A DNA stretch of 64,000 nt from Lepiota brunneoincarnata. Taxonomy: Eukaryota > Basidiomycota > Agaricomycetes > Agaricales > Agaricaceae. A program made the position numbers and the translations under genes. Each line of letters begins with the position of its first letter. Within the stretch, counting starts at the first letter, position 1. A model generated the notes under the pieces. It was not told the DNA's origin. It ran no database searches and saw only the letters and a list, made by a program, of their open reading frames with translations. Of the stretch, positions 21,301 to 31,200 are shown piece after piece. Location: NCBI GenBank assembly GCA_023014365.1, contig JAEBUN010000012.1, forward strand, positions 1,178,001-1,242,000, in the 5' to 3' direction.

Positions 21301-22023
21301 TCCGAATTACTACCCCTAGCTGAGTTTGCTTACAACAACGCTCCTAGTGCCACCACCGGTATCTCCCCATTCTTCGCTAATAAAGGATACCATCCGAACA
21401 TCACAGTTCATCCTGAACGCGATCTTGCCTCCGCCCAGGCCCGCCATTTTGCTGTTGATCTCGATGACCTACATACCACCCTGAAGTCCGAAATAGCGCT
21501 AGCCCAGCAACGTTATCAGACCTCCGCCGACGCCCGCCGACTCCCCGCCCCGGACTTCAAGGTTGGACAAAAGGTATTCGTGAAAGCCCAATTCTTCCGC
21601 ACCACCCGTCCCTCCAAAAAACTCTCCGAAAAGTACCTTGGGCCTTATGAGATCATTGCACAAGCAGGTACTCACTCCCTTACACTCCGACTTCCCAACT
21701 CCATGCGTGGAGTACACCCAGTCTTCCATGTTTCCATGCTCGAACCAGCCACACCTAACACCATACCCGCCCGATCGGATCCGCCGCCCGCGCCGGTTTC
21801 CATTGACGGTGAACCAGAATATGAGATTGCCCGCATCGTCGACTCTAAGATCGATCGGCGCCGCGCGTGCAAGCTCCTCTATAAAGTCATCTGGTTAGGT
21901 TACGAAGACACTGAAGAAGAGTCCTCGTGGTTGCCAGCCACCGAGCTTGAACATGCTATAGATCTCGTAGAGGCTTTTCATTCCTCTTACCCTGCAAAGC
22001 CTGGTCCTCTTCACTCACTTTGA
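18358..22023 (+). CDS. pol: Pol of young Gypsy-A: protease, RT, RNase H, integrase, chromodomain (1,221 aa from the first ATG)
   Basis: The frame is open upstream to 18214, so the true N-terminus probably comes from frameshifting. Domains: aspartic protease with D39-S-G; RT with Y-L-D-D at 418-421; RNase H with T-D567-A-S; integrase zinc finger HHCC at about 794-835; integrase core with D864, D924 and E960 (35 residues between the last two). After the core come a GPY-type module (LGPYEII) and a C-terminal chromodomain (about 1150-1215, with LYKVIWLGYED and SSWLP). The gene has no stops or frameshifts and all active-site residues are present. The stop lies 69 bp from the stop of the antisense gene, tail to tail. 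Confidence 0.96.
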   Translation: MLPSVSAPVLSASDPLSTTDNVVSSDFSSSFSPFKALVDSGSTHCFVDSSFVRSHSIPTSSILAIELRLFDGTSNAYITELAQLPVSFPSGESIILDTYVTQLDSSCSVVLGHNWLTRYNPLIDWALGSITFRPSLLENPASVSTCVAPASAPPMAAPDSPDLGSPPLSGTSSQSVPLAKPHISLINAPAFIRAAKLPGSQQFRINLSAASASAASSSVSEEPPDLSSIPEEYHEFADVFSKSRADTLAPHRPYNLQINLEDGGQPPVGTIYSLSQSELGALRDFIDEHLSIGFIRPSTSPHGAPVLFVKKKDGSLRLCVDFRGLNRITKKDRYPLPLISDLLDSPHKARVYTKIDLRHAYHLVRVADGDEWKTAFRTRYGSFEWMVMPFGLTNAPATFQRFMNDIFKDMLDVCVTIYLDDILIYSDNHSIHCDQVKEVLKRLRQHGLYARPDKCQFHSDTVEYLGYILSPNGLRMDQSKVKTIQEWPEPKKVKDIQSFLGFANFYRRFIHGYSDIVVPLTRLTRKDVKWNFTDDCREAFNSLKEAFISAPVLTPWVPDAQIIVETDASDYALAAILSIVTNDGEVHPVAFHSRTFNTAELNYDTHDKELLAIFEAFRIWRHYLEGAPLAIDVVTDHKNLEYFCTTKILTRRQARWSEFLSQFHLVIRFRPGRLGTKPDALTRRWDVYPKGGNSDYASVNPHNFRPVFTHEQLAASVRATTLYAPSLRAAVVMDLDQLHRDILAALPADPTASAHLASPEGRWSVNDKGFLLLDDRIYVPDADNLRLRVLQYKHDHVLAGHFGQNKTLELIRREYTWPSVRTFVKDFCKSCVTCMRSKPQRHRPYGLLKQLPIPERPWNSISMDFIEKLPASSGYDAILVIVDRLTKQSLFIPTYDTVTSSNLARLFVLHVFSKHGVPEHVTSDRGSEFVSHFFRSLGQALDMKLHFTSGYHPEGDGQTERTNQTLEQYLRVYCNYQQDNWSELLPLAEFAYNNAPSATTGISPFFANKGYHPNITVHPERDLASAQARHFAVDLDDLHTTLKSEIALAQQRYQTSADARRLPAPDFKVGQKVFVKAQFFRTTRPSKKLSEKYLGPYEIIAQAGTHSLTLRLPNSMRGVHPVFHVSMLEPATPNTIPARSDPPPAPVSIDGEPEYEIARIVDSKIDRRRACKLLYKVIWLGYEDTEEESSWLPATELEHAIDLVEAFHSSYPAKPGPLHSL

Positions 22024-22092
22024 GTTACTGACCACACATCACACCAAGAAACAACCATGTATTAAACAAACCCAAAAAACAACCCCGTACAA

Positions 22093-23178
22093 CTACCTAT
22101 CGGTGTCGTCTCCAGAGAGCCCGGGCGACCCATTCACTTCTTCCATCAAATCCTGCACCTCCTCCTCCGAAGCGGGCCCGACACTCCCCTCCGAACCCTC
22201 CGTCTCCGAAAAATTTCCACTCGACCAATTTCCGTCCACCTGAGCCTCCCAACGCCGTAGTTGCTCGTAGCGGCCAGCAAGCAACCCCATCTTGTCGACC
22301 TTTTCCCCCAACCGAGCGATGGACCGCTCAATTCGCACCTCCAGGATGTAGATTTTCTTGACGGTCTCCTGGTGCCTTTCTTCGATGAGCCGTTTCAACT
22401 CTACAAGGTCCATCAATTGGCATCCATCATAATACAGGATTCCTTACTCACCTTCGAATTGCTGGCCCGACAAACCACCGGCCCCGCTCGGCTCCGTCTC
22501 CTCTTGACCCCCGCACCGTTTTTTCATTTTGCTGCACCGATGGCAACTCCTGGTGTTACTAAGAAACTATCAGTATGTAGTCCGGAAATCCTCCAAAATG
22601 ACTTACCCGCCGGCCACCTCACATGGGACCCCGTCTCGCTGGCACCTCCAGCAGGGATTCTCGCCCCCAAATACGTGCACATTGCCCCGTCGCGGGGCCG
22701 CCCTCGCCTTTGCCTTCCCCTTACCCTTACCCCCTGAATCCCCGGAGTCCTCCTCCCCCTCTTCCTCCTCGTCCCTCGCCTCATCCCTATCCGTATATTC
22801 GGAATCCGACTCCTCCGTATCTACTTGCATCGGGTCTTCCGACAGACGGCTCGACGAGGCCCCTGTGGTCGTCGCAACGAGTCGGGCCCGAATCGCCCGA
22901 CGCTCTGCCTCGGCGGTTTCCTCTTGCTGCCTCCTGATCTCCTCCGCATATCGCTCCTTCGCGCGCTCTTCCGCTTGTTGCTGGTGCAGCTCTATGAGCC
23001 GCCGTCGCTCCTCCTCTTGGCGCTCTATTGCCAGCCGCCGCTCCTCCTCCTCTCGCCGTTCCTCTTCTTCTAGCCTCTCGATTTCGAGCCGCTCTCGTTC
23101 CTCTCGCTCCGCCTTCTCTCTCAGTAATCGTGCCTTGCGCTCCGTAGCGGTCGGTTGACGGGATGGTTGTCTGCTCAT
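22093..23178 (-). CDS. Antisense, spliced accessory gene of young Gypsy-A: coiled-coil protein with a Zn2Cys6-like cluster (328 aa)
   Basis: Three exons on the strand opposite pol: 22607-23178, 22452-22558 and 22093-22400. Intron 1 (22559-22606, 48 bp) is GTAAGT...TTCTTAG and intron 2 (22401-22451, 51 bp) is GTGAGT...CTTGTAG. Joined exons total 987 nt, an exact multiple of three with no stop. The protein has a Glu/Arg-rich coiled coil (about 10-95), an acidic Ser/Glu/Asp stretch (about 115-150), a Lys/Gly/Arg patch that could be a nuclear signal (about 150-168) and six cysteines at 176, 179, 186, 196, 199 and 206. That pattern, CX2CX6CX9CX2CX6C, fits the fungal Zn(II)2Cys6 consensus, and intron 1 splits it. 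A second coiled coil (about 228-275) and an acidic tail follow. The ATG has a TATA-like box about 55 bp upstream. The older copy keeps both introns and all six cysteines. Function is unknown; DNA binding and element self-regulation are inference. Confidence 0.8.
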
Positions 23179-23230
23179 GGGGGTAGGAGGTCAAGTTGTG
23201 TCCTCTCAAATTCGAATCAGTTCACCTTTT

Positions 23231-23240
23231 TTTTTATACC
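23231..23240 (-). promoter_or_regulatory. TATA-like box of the antisense gene
   Basis: GGTATAAAAA on the minus strand, about 55 bp before the antisense ATG and outside the LTR. The degraded older copy keeps GGTATAAAAAC at the matching place (near 27607-27616) although the first exon next to it is mostly deleted. Confidence 0.5.
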
Positions 23241-23313
23241 CTCGTGGAATTTTCCGGTGGGCCCCGGTCTAGACCGCCTTGGGCCTCGAGGCTCGGCCCT
23301 AAAGGGGGGGCAC

Positions 23314-23974
23314 TGTCATATCCACACCAAACCTAGAGCTTAACCATTAGGCTTCGGCTTCTCGACTCCACGTGTGCTCCACACGACAACCCTATGCCCT
23401 CCGACTCGGCCCCGACTGGCTCCGACCGCAACCCTTCGCCCCGATCACGCGACCTACCGCTACACGTGCCACGATCACCTGACCCTCGGTGCTCCCATTG
23501 TCCAGTTCTCCATTCTCCGTCCGTAATCAGAATAAGTTACCAGTCTCCATACCCGTACTGGTCTCCATTCCATTCGAAATTATTCGTAATCCGCTTGTAA
23601 CCATATGGGTCTCCACTTTGCTCCGCACGTAGTCAGTACGAGTCATAATTCGTTGAGCTAGTAGTATATATACCGTAGGCACTTGGCTTGTACCCCTCAG
23701 TCTGATAATCGAATCGAGCAGCGGACCAGTCCCCTGTTCCCTATCCTCCTCTCTCCCTGCCTCGCTCCGCTTCGGCCCCGACTTCCTGAAATATGGACTC
23801 GGACAGTAGGAGGGCACAGCACATAAGCTGAGGCCGCAAGTCCACTCTCCGCCCGAAGTACTCCGCCTCGGTCCCGCCGTCTACGTACTGACGTCGTCCC
23901 GTCCCCCGGTTACCTTATACCAAGGATACCACCCCGACCCTCCGCTTCGGTTCCGACCCGCACCGGCTCTAACA
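23314..23974 (+). repeat. 3' LTR of young Gypsy-A (661 bp)
   Basis: Same length and ends as 16100-16760. It differs at about 10 sites by eye, nine being CG against TG or CA. It is preceded by the polypurine tract. Confidence 0.95.
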
Positions 23975-26825
23975 GGTCATGCCTTTCAGCCTCACCAATG
24001 CCCCTGCCACCTTCCAGTGGTTCATGAACAACATATTCAAGGATACACTTGACATCTGTGTTACCATCTATCTTGATGACTTTCTGATATACTCCAATAA
24101 ACATAGTATCCATTGTGACCAAGTCAAGGAGGTCCTCAAGCGGCTCTGCCAACATGGTCTATATGCCTGCCCCGACAAATACCAGTTCCACTCTGACACA
24201 GTGGAATATCTTGGCTACATTCTTCTACCCAACAGTCTCCGAATGGACCAATCTAAGGTCAAGACCATCCAGGAGTGGCCTGAACCCAAGAAGGTCAAGG
24301 ACATCCAGTCCTTCTTAGGTTTTGCAAATTTCTATTGTCGCTTCATTCATGGTTATTCTGACATTGTTGTTCTGCTTACCCACCTCACCTGCAAAGATGT
24401 GAAATGGAATTTCACCAACAAATGCTGTAAAGCCTTCAGTTCCCTGAAAGAAGCATTCATATCTGCCCCCATCCTCACTCCTTGGGCCCCTGATGCTCAG
24501 ATCATTGTCAAGACCAACACCTCCAACTACACCCTTGCAGCTATCCTCTCTATCATCACTGATGATGGTGAGGTCCACCCTGTTGCATTCCATTCCTGCA
24601 CCTTTAACATGGCCAAATGTAATTATGGCACCCATGACAAGGAACTCCTGGTGATATTCAAAGCTTTTCACATCTGGCGACACTACCTAGAAGGTGCCCC
24701 CCTTACTATTGATGTAGTCACCAACCACAAAAACCTTGAATACTTCTGCACCACCAAAATCCTCACTTGCCACCAAGCTCATTGGTCTGAGTTCCTGTCC
24801 CAATTCCACCTTGTCATCCATTTCCAACCCAGCCGCCTCTGCACCAAGCCTGATGCCCTAACTAGATGATGGGATGTCTACCCTAAAGGGGGGAATAGTG
24901 ACTATGCATCAGTCAACCCACACAATTTCCAACTGGGATTCACCCATGAACAGCTTGCAGCCTCTGTCCATGCCACCACTCTTTATGCTCCTTCCCTTCA
25001 TGCAGCTGTAGTCATGGATCTCAACCAGCTACACCACAATATCCTCACCACTCTACCAGCAGATCCAACTGCCTCCACCCATCTTGCTAGCCCAGAGGGC
25101 CATTGGTCAGTTAATGATAAAGGTTTCCTCCTCTTAGACGACAGAATCTATGTCCCTGATGCTGACAATTTCTGACTTTGGGTCCTCCAGTACAAGCACA
25201 ATCATGTCCTAGCCAGCCACTTTGGTCAGAATAAAATGCTGGAACTCATCTAGCACGAATACACCTGGCCTAGTGTCCACACCTTCGTCAAGGATTTCTG
25301 TAAGTCTTGTGTCACCTGTATGAGGTCTAAACCCCAGTGCCACCACCCCTGCGGTCTCCTCAAGCAACTCCCCATCCCTGAATGCCCTTGGAATTCAATC
25401 TCCATGGACTTCATTGAGATACTCCCCACCTCCTCCAGCTACAATGCCATCCTAGTAATAGTTGACAGACTCACCAAGCAATCCTTATTCATCCCCACCT
25501 ACGATACTGTCACCTCCTCCAACCTCACCCACCTATTTGTCCTCCACGTCTTCTCCAAGCACAGTGTACCTGAACATGTTACCTCCAACTGTGGCTCTGA
25601 ATTCATCTCTCACTTCTTCTGCTCATTGGGACAAGCCCTCAACATGAAACTACACTTCACTTTGGGCTACCACCCAGAAGGTGACAGACAGACAGAACAC
25701 ACCAACCAGACCCTGGAACAATATCTCCAGGTCTATTGTAACTACCAACAGGACAATTGGTCCGAATTGCTACCACTAGCTGAGTTTGCTTACAACAATG
25801 CCCCTAGTGCCACTACCGGTATCTCCCTGTTCTTTGCTAATAAAGGATACCATCTGAACATCACAGTTCATCCTGAATGCAACCTCACCTTGTGAGGGAG
25901 GAAACTCGCCTATGTGCAGAATCTGTCCCTGCATCATATTTTCATTTAGGTATTTAAGTAGCACATTTGTACTTAGATCCCTTAGTTCCCAATGACAAGG
26001 ATGTCTCCACTGCCATAAGACCTCCAATAGGCTACAGTGTAACCAGCCTGAAGTTTCTTTCCCTCAGTTTCGCTCTCTCTCTGTCTCTCTTTCTCTCACT
26101 CTCTCAAGTTTCCCTACAATCCCTCACTTAACTGGAGTTGTACTTGTACCCTGTTTCACAAGGTTGAGAAGATGAGCCTGTGGTCATTTCGTCAACCACA
26201 CCTCACCCTTATGATTCTCTTTCCTACAACCTCTGCTCAGGCCTGCCATTGTGCTGTTGATCTTGATGACCTACATACCATCTTGAAGTCTGAAATAGTG
26301 TTAGCCCAGCAACGCTATCAGGCCTCCACCGACATCCGTCAACTCCCCACCCCAGACTTCAAGGTTGGACAAAAGGTATTTGTGAAAGCCCAATTCTTCT
26401 ACACCACCTGTCCCTCCAAAAAACTCTCCAAAAAGTTCCTTGGGCCTTATGAGATCATTGCACAAGCAGGTACCCACTCTGTTACACTCCAACTTCCTGA
26501 CTCCATGTGTGGAGGACACCCTGTCTTCCATGTTTCCATGCTCAAACCAGCTACACCTAACACCATACCCACCTGATTGGACCCACCACCTGCACCAGTT
26601 TCTATTGATGGCAAACCAGAGTATGAAATTGCTCACATTATTGACTCAAATATTGATTGGCACTGCGCATGCAAACTCCCCTACAAAGTCATTTGGTTAG
26701 GTTATGAAGACACTGAAGAAGAGTCTTTGTAGTTACCAGCTACCAGGCTTGAACATGCCATGGATCTAGTAGAGGCTTTCCATTCCTCTTACCCTGCTAA
26801 GCCTGGCCTCCTCCATTCACTCTGA
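23975..26825 (+). pseudogene. Old Gypsy-A pol, right half (RT to chromodomain)
   Basis: Continues the RT broken at 16099. YLDDFLIYS is near 24069-24095. RNase H has TNTSNY where the intact copy has TDASDY. Integrase (about 25190-25900) and the chromodomain (about 26610-26790) follow. Stops at 24867 (CGA to TGA), 25172 and 25250, and others near 26573, break it. A 308-bp solo LTR interrupts it at 25891. Active-site Asp codons in the RNase H (GAC to AAC) and the integrase (SDRG to SNCG) are lost through CpG transitions. Confidence 0.9.
25891..26198 (+). repeat. Solo LTR (308 bp), Gypsy-B-like, inside old Gypsy-A pol
   Basis: Starts TGTGAGGGAGGAAAC and ends TTTCGTCAACCA, similar to both ends of the Gypsy-B 3' LTR. 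It is flanked by CACCT (25886-25890 and 26199-26203). It contains a CT-rich tract near 26065-26108. A few extra bases remain between the right flank and the expected pol sequence. Confidence 0.65.
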
Positions 26826-26884
26826 GTTTTCCACTGATCACCCACCACACCAAGAAACAAAAATTTATTGGACAAGTACAAACT

Positions 26885-27590
26885 GCCTGTCTATGTTGTT
26901 CCCAGAAGTGCAGGACAGCACTGCTGCATCCTCCATCATATCTCACACCTCCTCTTCCAAAATGCCTCCGATGCTCTCCAACCCCTCCATCTCCTCCATC
27001 TCCATAATACCCCTACTTGACCAGTTACCATCCACCTGCACTTCCCAATGCCACAACTGTTCATAGTGGCCAGCTGTCATTTTGACCTTATCCACCTTCT
27101 CCCCCAACCAAGTGATGGCCTTTTCATGCTGCAACTCCATGATGTTGACCTGCTTGAGGGTCTCCCAGTGTCCTTTTTCAACAAGCCTCTTCAACTCTAC
27201 AAGACTTGGTCAGCAATCCTCACAGTCAATGATCATTATTTTACCTTTGAATTGCTGGCTCAACACTGCCCTGGCCCTGCTTGGCTCCATCTCCTCTTGA
27301 CCCCCACACCATTTTTTCATTTTGCTGCACTGATGGCAACTCCTGGTGTTACTAAAAAACTATCAGTATGTAGCCTGGAAACCCTCAAAATGACTTACCT
27401 GCTGGCAACCTCACACAGGACCTCATCTTGCTGGCACCTCCAGCAGGGATTCTCACCCCCAAATACATTCGCATTTCCCCGTCACAGGGCTGCCCTCACC
27501 TTTGCCTTCCCCTTACCCTTATCCCCTGAATCCCCAGAGGCCTCCTCCTCCTTATCTCTTGCCTCATCCCTATCCATGTATTTGGAATTG
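26885..27590 (-). pseudogene. Remnant of the antisense gene in old Gypsy-A
   Basis: Counterpart of 22093-23178. Exon 3 (coiled coil with KRLVEKGHWET), exon 2 and the end of exon 1 can be followed. Both intron borders survive as GT...AG, and the six cysteines of the CX2CX6CX9CX2CX6C cluster are all present. The large N-terminal coiled-coil part of exon 1 is missing: one deletion joins the acidic region to the upstream leader at about 27586-27596, near a short GGAAT/GAAT similarity. The stop codon is also changed. Confidence 0.7.
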
Positions 27591-27687
27591 AACCAGTTCC
27601 TCTGTTTTTATACCCTGCTGGAACTTTCCGATGGGCCCCAGCCTAGACTGCCTTGGGCCTTGAGGCTCAGCCCTAAAGGGGGGGCAC

Positions 27688-27916
27688 TGTCCTATCCATG
27701 CCAGCTCAGAGTCTAATCATTTAAACTTCAGCTTCTCAACTCCACATGTGCTCCACACAACAACCCTCTGCCCTCTGACTTGGCCCCAACTTGCTCTGAC
27801 TGCAACCCACTGCCCCAATTACATGACCACCTCTACACATGCCATGGTCACCTGACCCTTGGTGTCTCTATTTCCCAGTCTCCATTTCCTGTCTGTAGTC
27901 AAGATATGTTATCAGT
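27688..27916 (+). repeat. Old Gypsy-A 3' LTR, first piece
   Basis: Starts TGTCCTATCC after the AAAGGGGGGG tract. It is cut at TCAGT (27912-27916) by Copia-1 and resumes at 34510. Confidence 0.88.
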
Positions 27917-28258
27917 TGTTGGATTCTTACAAGCCAGTGGACAGTCAATGCAACGTCAGCTGCATTTTTGTTAGTGCTTTATTTGCATATGGACTCTATT
28001 TGTGCAAATCGCAATCTTGCGATTTGTTTACTGCCTCATTTCTATTGCTATTCAGTAAAACTTCAGCTACCTGGTTTACGGACACATAGCTAGGTTTTCC
28101 TCAGTACTCATGCATATGATGAGTGACTGAGGTGAGCATTTATGTCTATACTCACTATACTCATGCTTAACTTATGTCCATTAGACTTATATTCCTAAAG
28201 GTGGCTTAATACATAGTACTCATGCATATGACAAGTGACTGAGACTTATATTCCTACA
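27917..28258 (+). repeat. 5' LTR of Copia-1 (342 bp)
   Basis: TGTTGGATTC...TATTCCTACA. It contains an internal near-repeat with CATAGTACTCATGCATATGA (near 28214) and a similar CAGTACTCATGCATATGATG (near 28100). Confidence 0.8.
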
Positions 28259-28292
28259 GGTTATGGGCCCCAACTATTGCTAAATCTACACA

Positions 28293-31200
28293 ATGAGCTC
28301 TGCAACATCAGATATCCTCCCTTCCTCCGGTCCAAAACTTGACCTGGCAGGATCGAACTGTGCTATCTTCATGCTCAGGTTCAAAGCAGCCATCCAGGGC
28401 AAGGGGCTCTGAGGCCATTTCAATGGTACCGAGATGCGCCCCCAGCTGCCAGACATGACAGCTGCTGCCACAACCACACAGGAACAGACACCCACCACAA
28501 CCCCATCTTCTGTCACAGCTGAAATGGTTGAGAAGTGGGACCGTGACAAATGTGTCATGCATGCCCTACTCATCCAGTGGTTGCCCAACTCCACTCTTAT
28601 GATTGTTGCCTGTGTGATCACTGTCAAAAACATGTGGGACCAGGTAAAACAGGAATACACCTACAAGGGTGCCTTCTCACAGGTACAACTGTGACGTGAG
28701 TTCATGGCAGCACAGTGCCCTGAACGTGGAGATGTCTGAGCCTTCCTAAATGATTTACATGCAAAACACATTGAGCTGTCAATAGTTGGAGTCACCATCA
28801 GTGATGATGACTACAGAAGCACAGTCATTGGTTCCCTACCTTGCTGGTTGGCATCATATGCCTCAGCACAACTATCCTTTGCTCATGTCCATGCTGCCCC
28901 TTCCTTCATAATAGACCCTGAAATCTTGATCATCCTGATCTGTGATGAGTGGGACTGATGTTGAAGCAATAAACCAAAGGGTCCTACCAAAAATGATGGT
29001 GATGAAGCCATGAACATTGAGGGAGGCAGCCAGAAGAGTTCAGGAAAGAGGAACTTCAAAAAGGGGAAGTGCCACAACTGTGGAATCCCAGGCCATTATG
29101 CCTACAAGTGTTGCAAACCAAAGAAAGAAGGGGGAGCAGAAAAGTCAGCACCCAAAGCTTCGAAAAAGGAAGCACCCAAACCTAAACCAGCAAGCATAAA
29201 TGCAGTCATGGATGACTTTGAGGATGAAGCCCTGATGGTGGAAATAGATGATGAGATTGAGATCATGGATGATGATGCCAACTGGGGCATCCCAATTGCT
29301 GCTACAATAGAAGTAAGCAAATTAGAAGATCTCCCCAATTTTGAAGAGACAGACCTACTAGAAGAGGTCTATGCCACCTCTGAAGACAACGAAGTCTTCA
29401 CAGGGCAGGTTCAAGAACAGAACCTCCATACACACATTGAATTATTTGATTCAGGGACATCCAGGCATATCTCACCATATTGAGATGCCTTTGTCAAACT
29501 GCAGAGCATCCCCCCTCGACCCCTTAAGGCTGTCAACAAACAGAGTTTCAGTGCAATCGGGATCAGCAATATAATCCTCAACTTACCAAATGGCAGTACC
29601 ACCTCAAAACTGCATTTATCCAATGTCCTGTACTCACCTGAGGCTGGGTACACCCTCATATCCATTGGATGACTCAACAAAGCTGGATATATGGTCACAT
29701 TTGCAAATGGCAGATGTATTATTCATGAACCAGGTGGAAACAAAATAGCCAAGATCCCACAGAACCAAGCAGCCCTGTACAAACATGTCAGGGAAGGAGA
29801 AATTGAGGTGAACACTGTCTGTGAGACACTCACTCTTGATGAGATGCATCAACAGCTTGGCCACATTGCACCAGCAGCTGTGAAAAGACTTCTATGCGAA
29901 GGAATGGTGATCAGTTTACAACTAGACTCCAACGGAGACACAAACCTGTCCTGCGATTCATGTATATTTGCAAAATCAACACAGCAGCCAATCACAAAGG
30001 CTCAGCAAGCCACAGGAGCAACTAGCTTTGCCCAGGAAATACACTCTGATGTGTGGGGGCCTGCCAAAACAGAGTCACAAAGGGGACATAAATACTATGT
30101 TACCTTCACTGATGACTATTCTCAATGGACACATGTGGACTTCCTATCGAATAAATCTGACACCTTTGATGCATACAAACGGTTTGAGGCATGGTGTGAG
30201 ACACAGTTCCAAGCTTGTGTGAAGGCCCTACATTCAGACAGAGATGGAGAGTACATTGGGAATGACTTTCAGCAGTATCTCAGATCGCAAGGCACAGAGA
30301 TCAAGCTCACTGTGCATGATACTCCTCAGCACAATGGAATAGCCAAACATCATAATTGCACCATCATGGAATGATTCCAAGCCATGAACCACATTGCTTG
30401 TCTCCCAAAATACCTGTGGCCTGAAGGAGTTTGCCACATTGTGTGGCTAATGAACAGAACAGGGACAAAAGCAATTGCAGGGACAACACCCTACAAGGTC
30501 CTGTACAGCAAGAAACCAGATCTTTGAGCAGTACACGAATGGGGAGAGGAATGCTGGGTGCATGAGCCAGGGGTAAATAAAATGGCTGATTGTGCTAAAA
30601 AGGGCTGGTGGCTGGGTTTTGACCCAGAAAGCGATGGTATACAAGTCTGGATACCAGCCATGGGTGCCATAAGGGTAGAATGAAACATCCATTTCAGAAA
30701 GGAGGCAAATCTTGAGGGGGAGAATATGCCAATCAGCAAGATTTGCAGTGAGCAACCACTCACCACACACCAGACCACCATACAACCCTCAAGCCAGCCA
30801 CAAACAAGTGCTGAAACCCCTAGCAAGTCACTAGAGGTCCCAACAAACCCCCCAGAGTCAGTGGTACAACTGCCAACAAAGGCAGACAACCAGGACCTGC
30901 CCCAGAGCGACCATCCACAACATATCCACATGCCAAGCCAAAAAGCTCATGAAATCCTTGAGGGAACAGCCATAACAATGGCTGAGGAGCTAGATTGGGA
31001 GGATGTGCATGCCCTAGCAGCCAAAATGGAGTCCGTTGAGGCATTGGAACCAGGAAGCCTCAAAGAGGCTAGAGAACAAGTGGACTGGCCACTATGGGAG
31101 AGTGCAATAAAGGAGGAGTTAGCCACCCTCAAAGCTGCAGGGACATGGGAACTATGTAGTGGATGCACCACCTGGCATGAATCAAGTTGGCTCAAAGTGG

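Larger units (their letters stand above)
16100..23974 (+). mobile_element. Full-length young Ty3/Gypsy chromovirus 'young Gypsy-A' (7,875 bp)
   Basis: Complete element: two 661-bp LTRs, intact gag and pol, an antisense spliced gene, a polypurine tract (AAAGGGGGGG, 23301-23310) before the 3' LTR, and the duplication GGTCA on both sides (16095-16099 and 23975-23979). By eye the LTRs differ at about 10 of 661 positions, nine of them CpG transitions, so the insertion is recent. It landed inside the RT gene of an older copy of its own family. All pol catalytic motifs are present, so it may still be able to move. Confidence 0.95.

Noticed and set aside
22529..23158. 209-codon plus-strand frame rich in Ser/Arg
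   Set aside because: It lies opposite the antisense coiled-coil exon, and its Ser/Arg repeats are just the complement of Glu/Arg codons. The minus strand has the introns, the cysteine motif and the conservation.
26065..26108. CT-rich run as a possible promoter element or microsatellite locus
   Set aside because: It is part of the solo LTR at 25891-26198, and a similar pyrimidine tract is in the Gypsy-B LTR.
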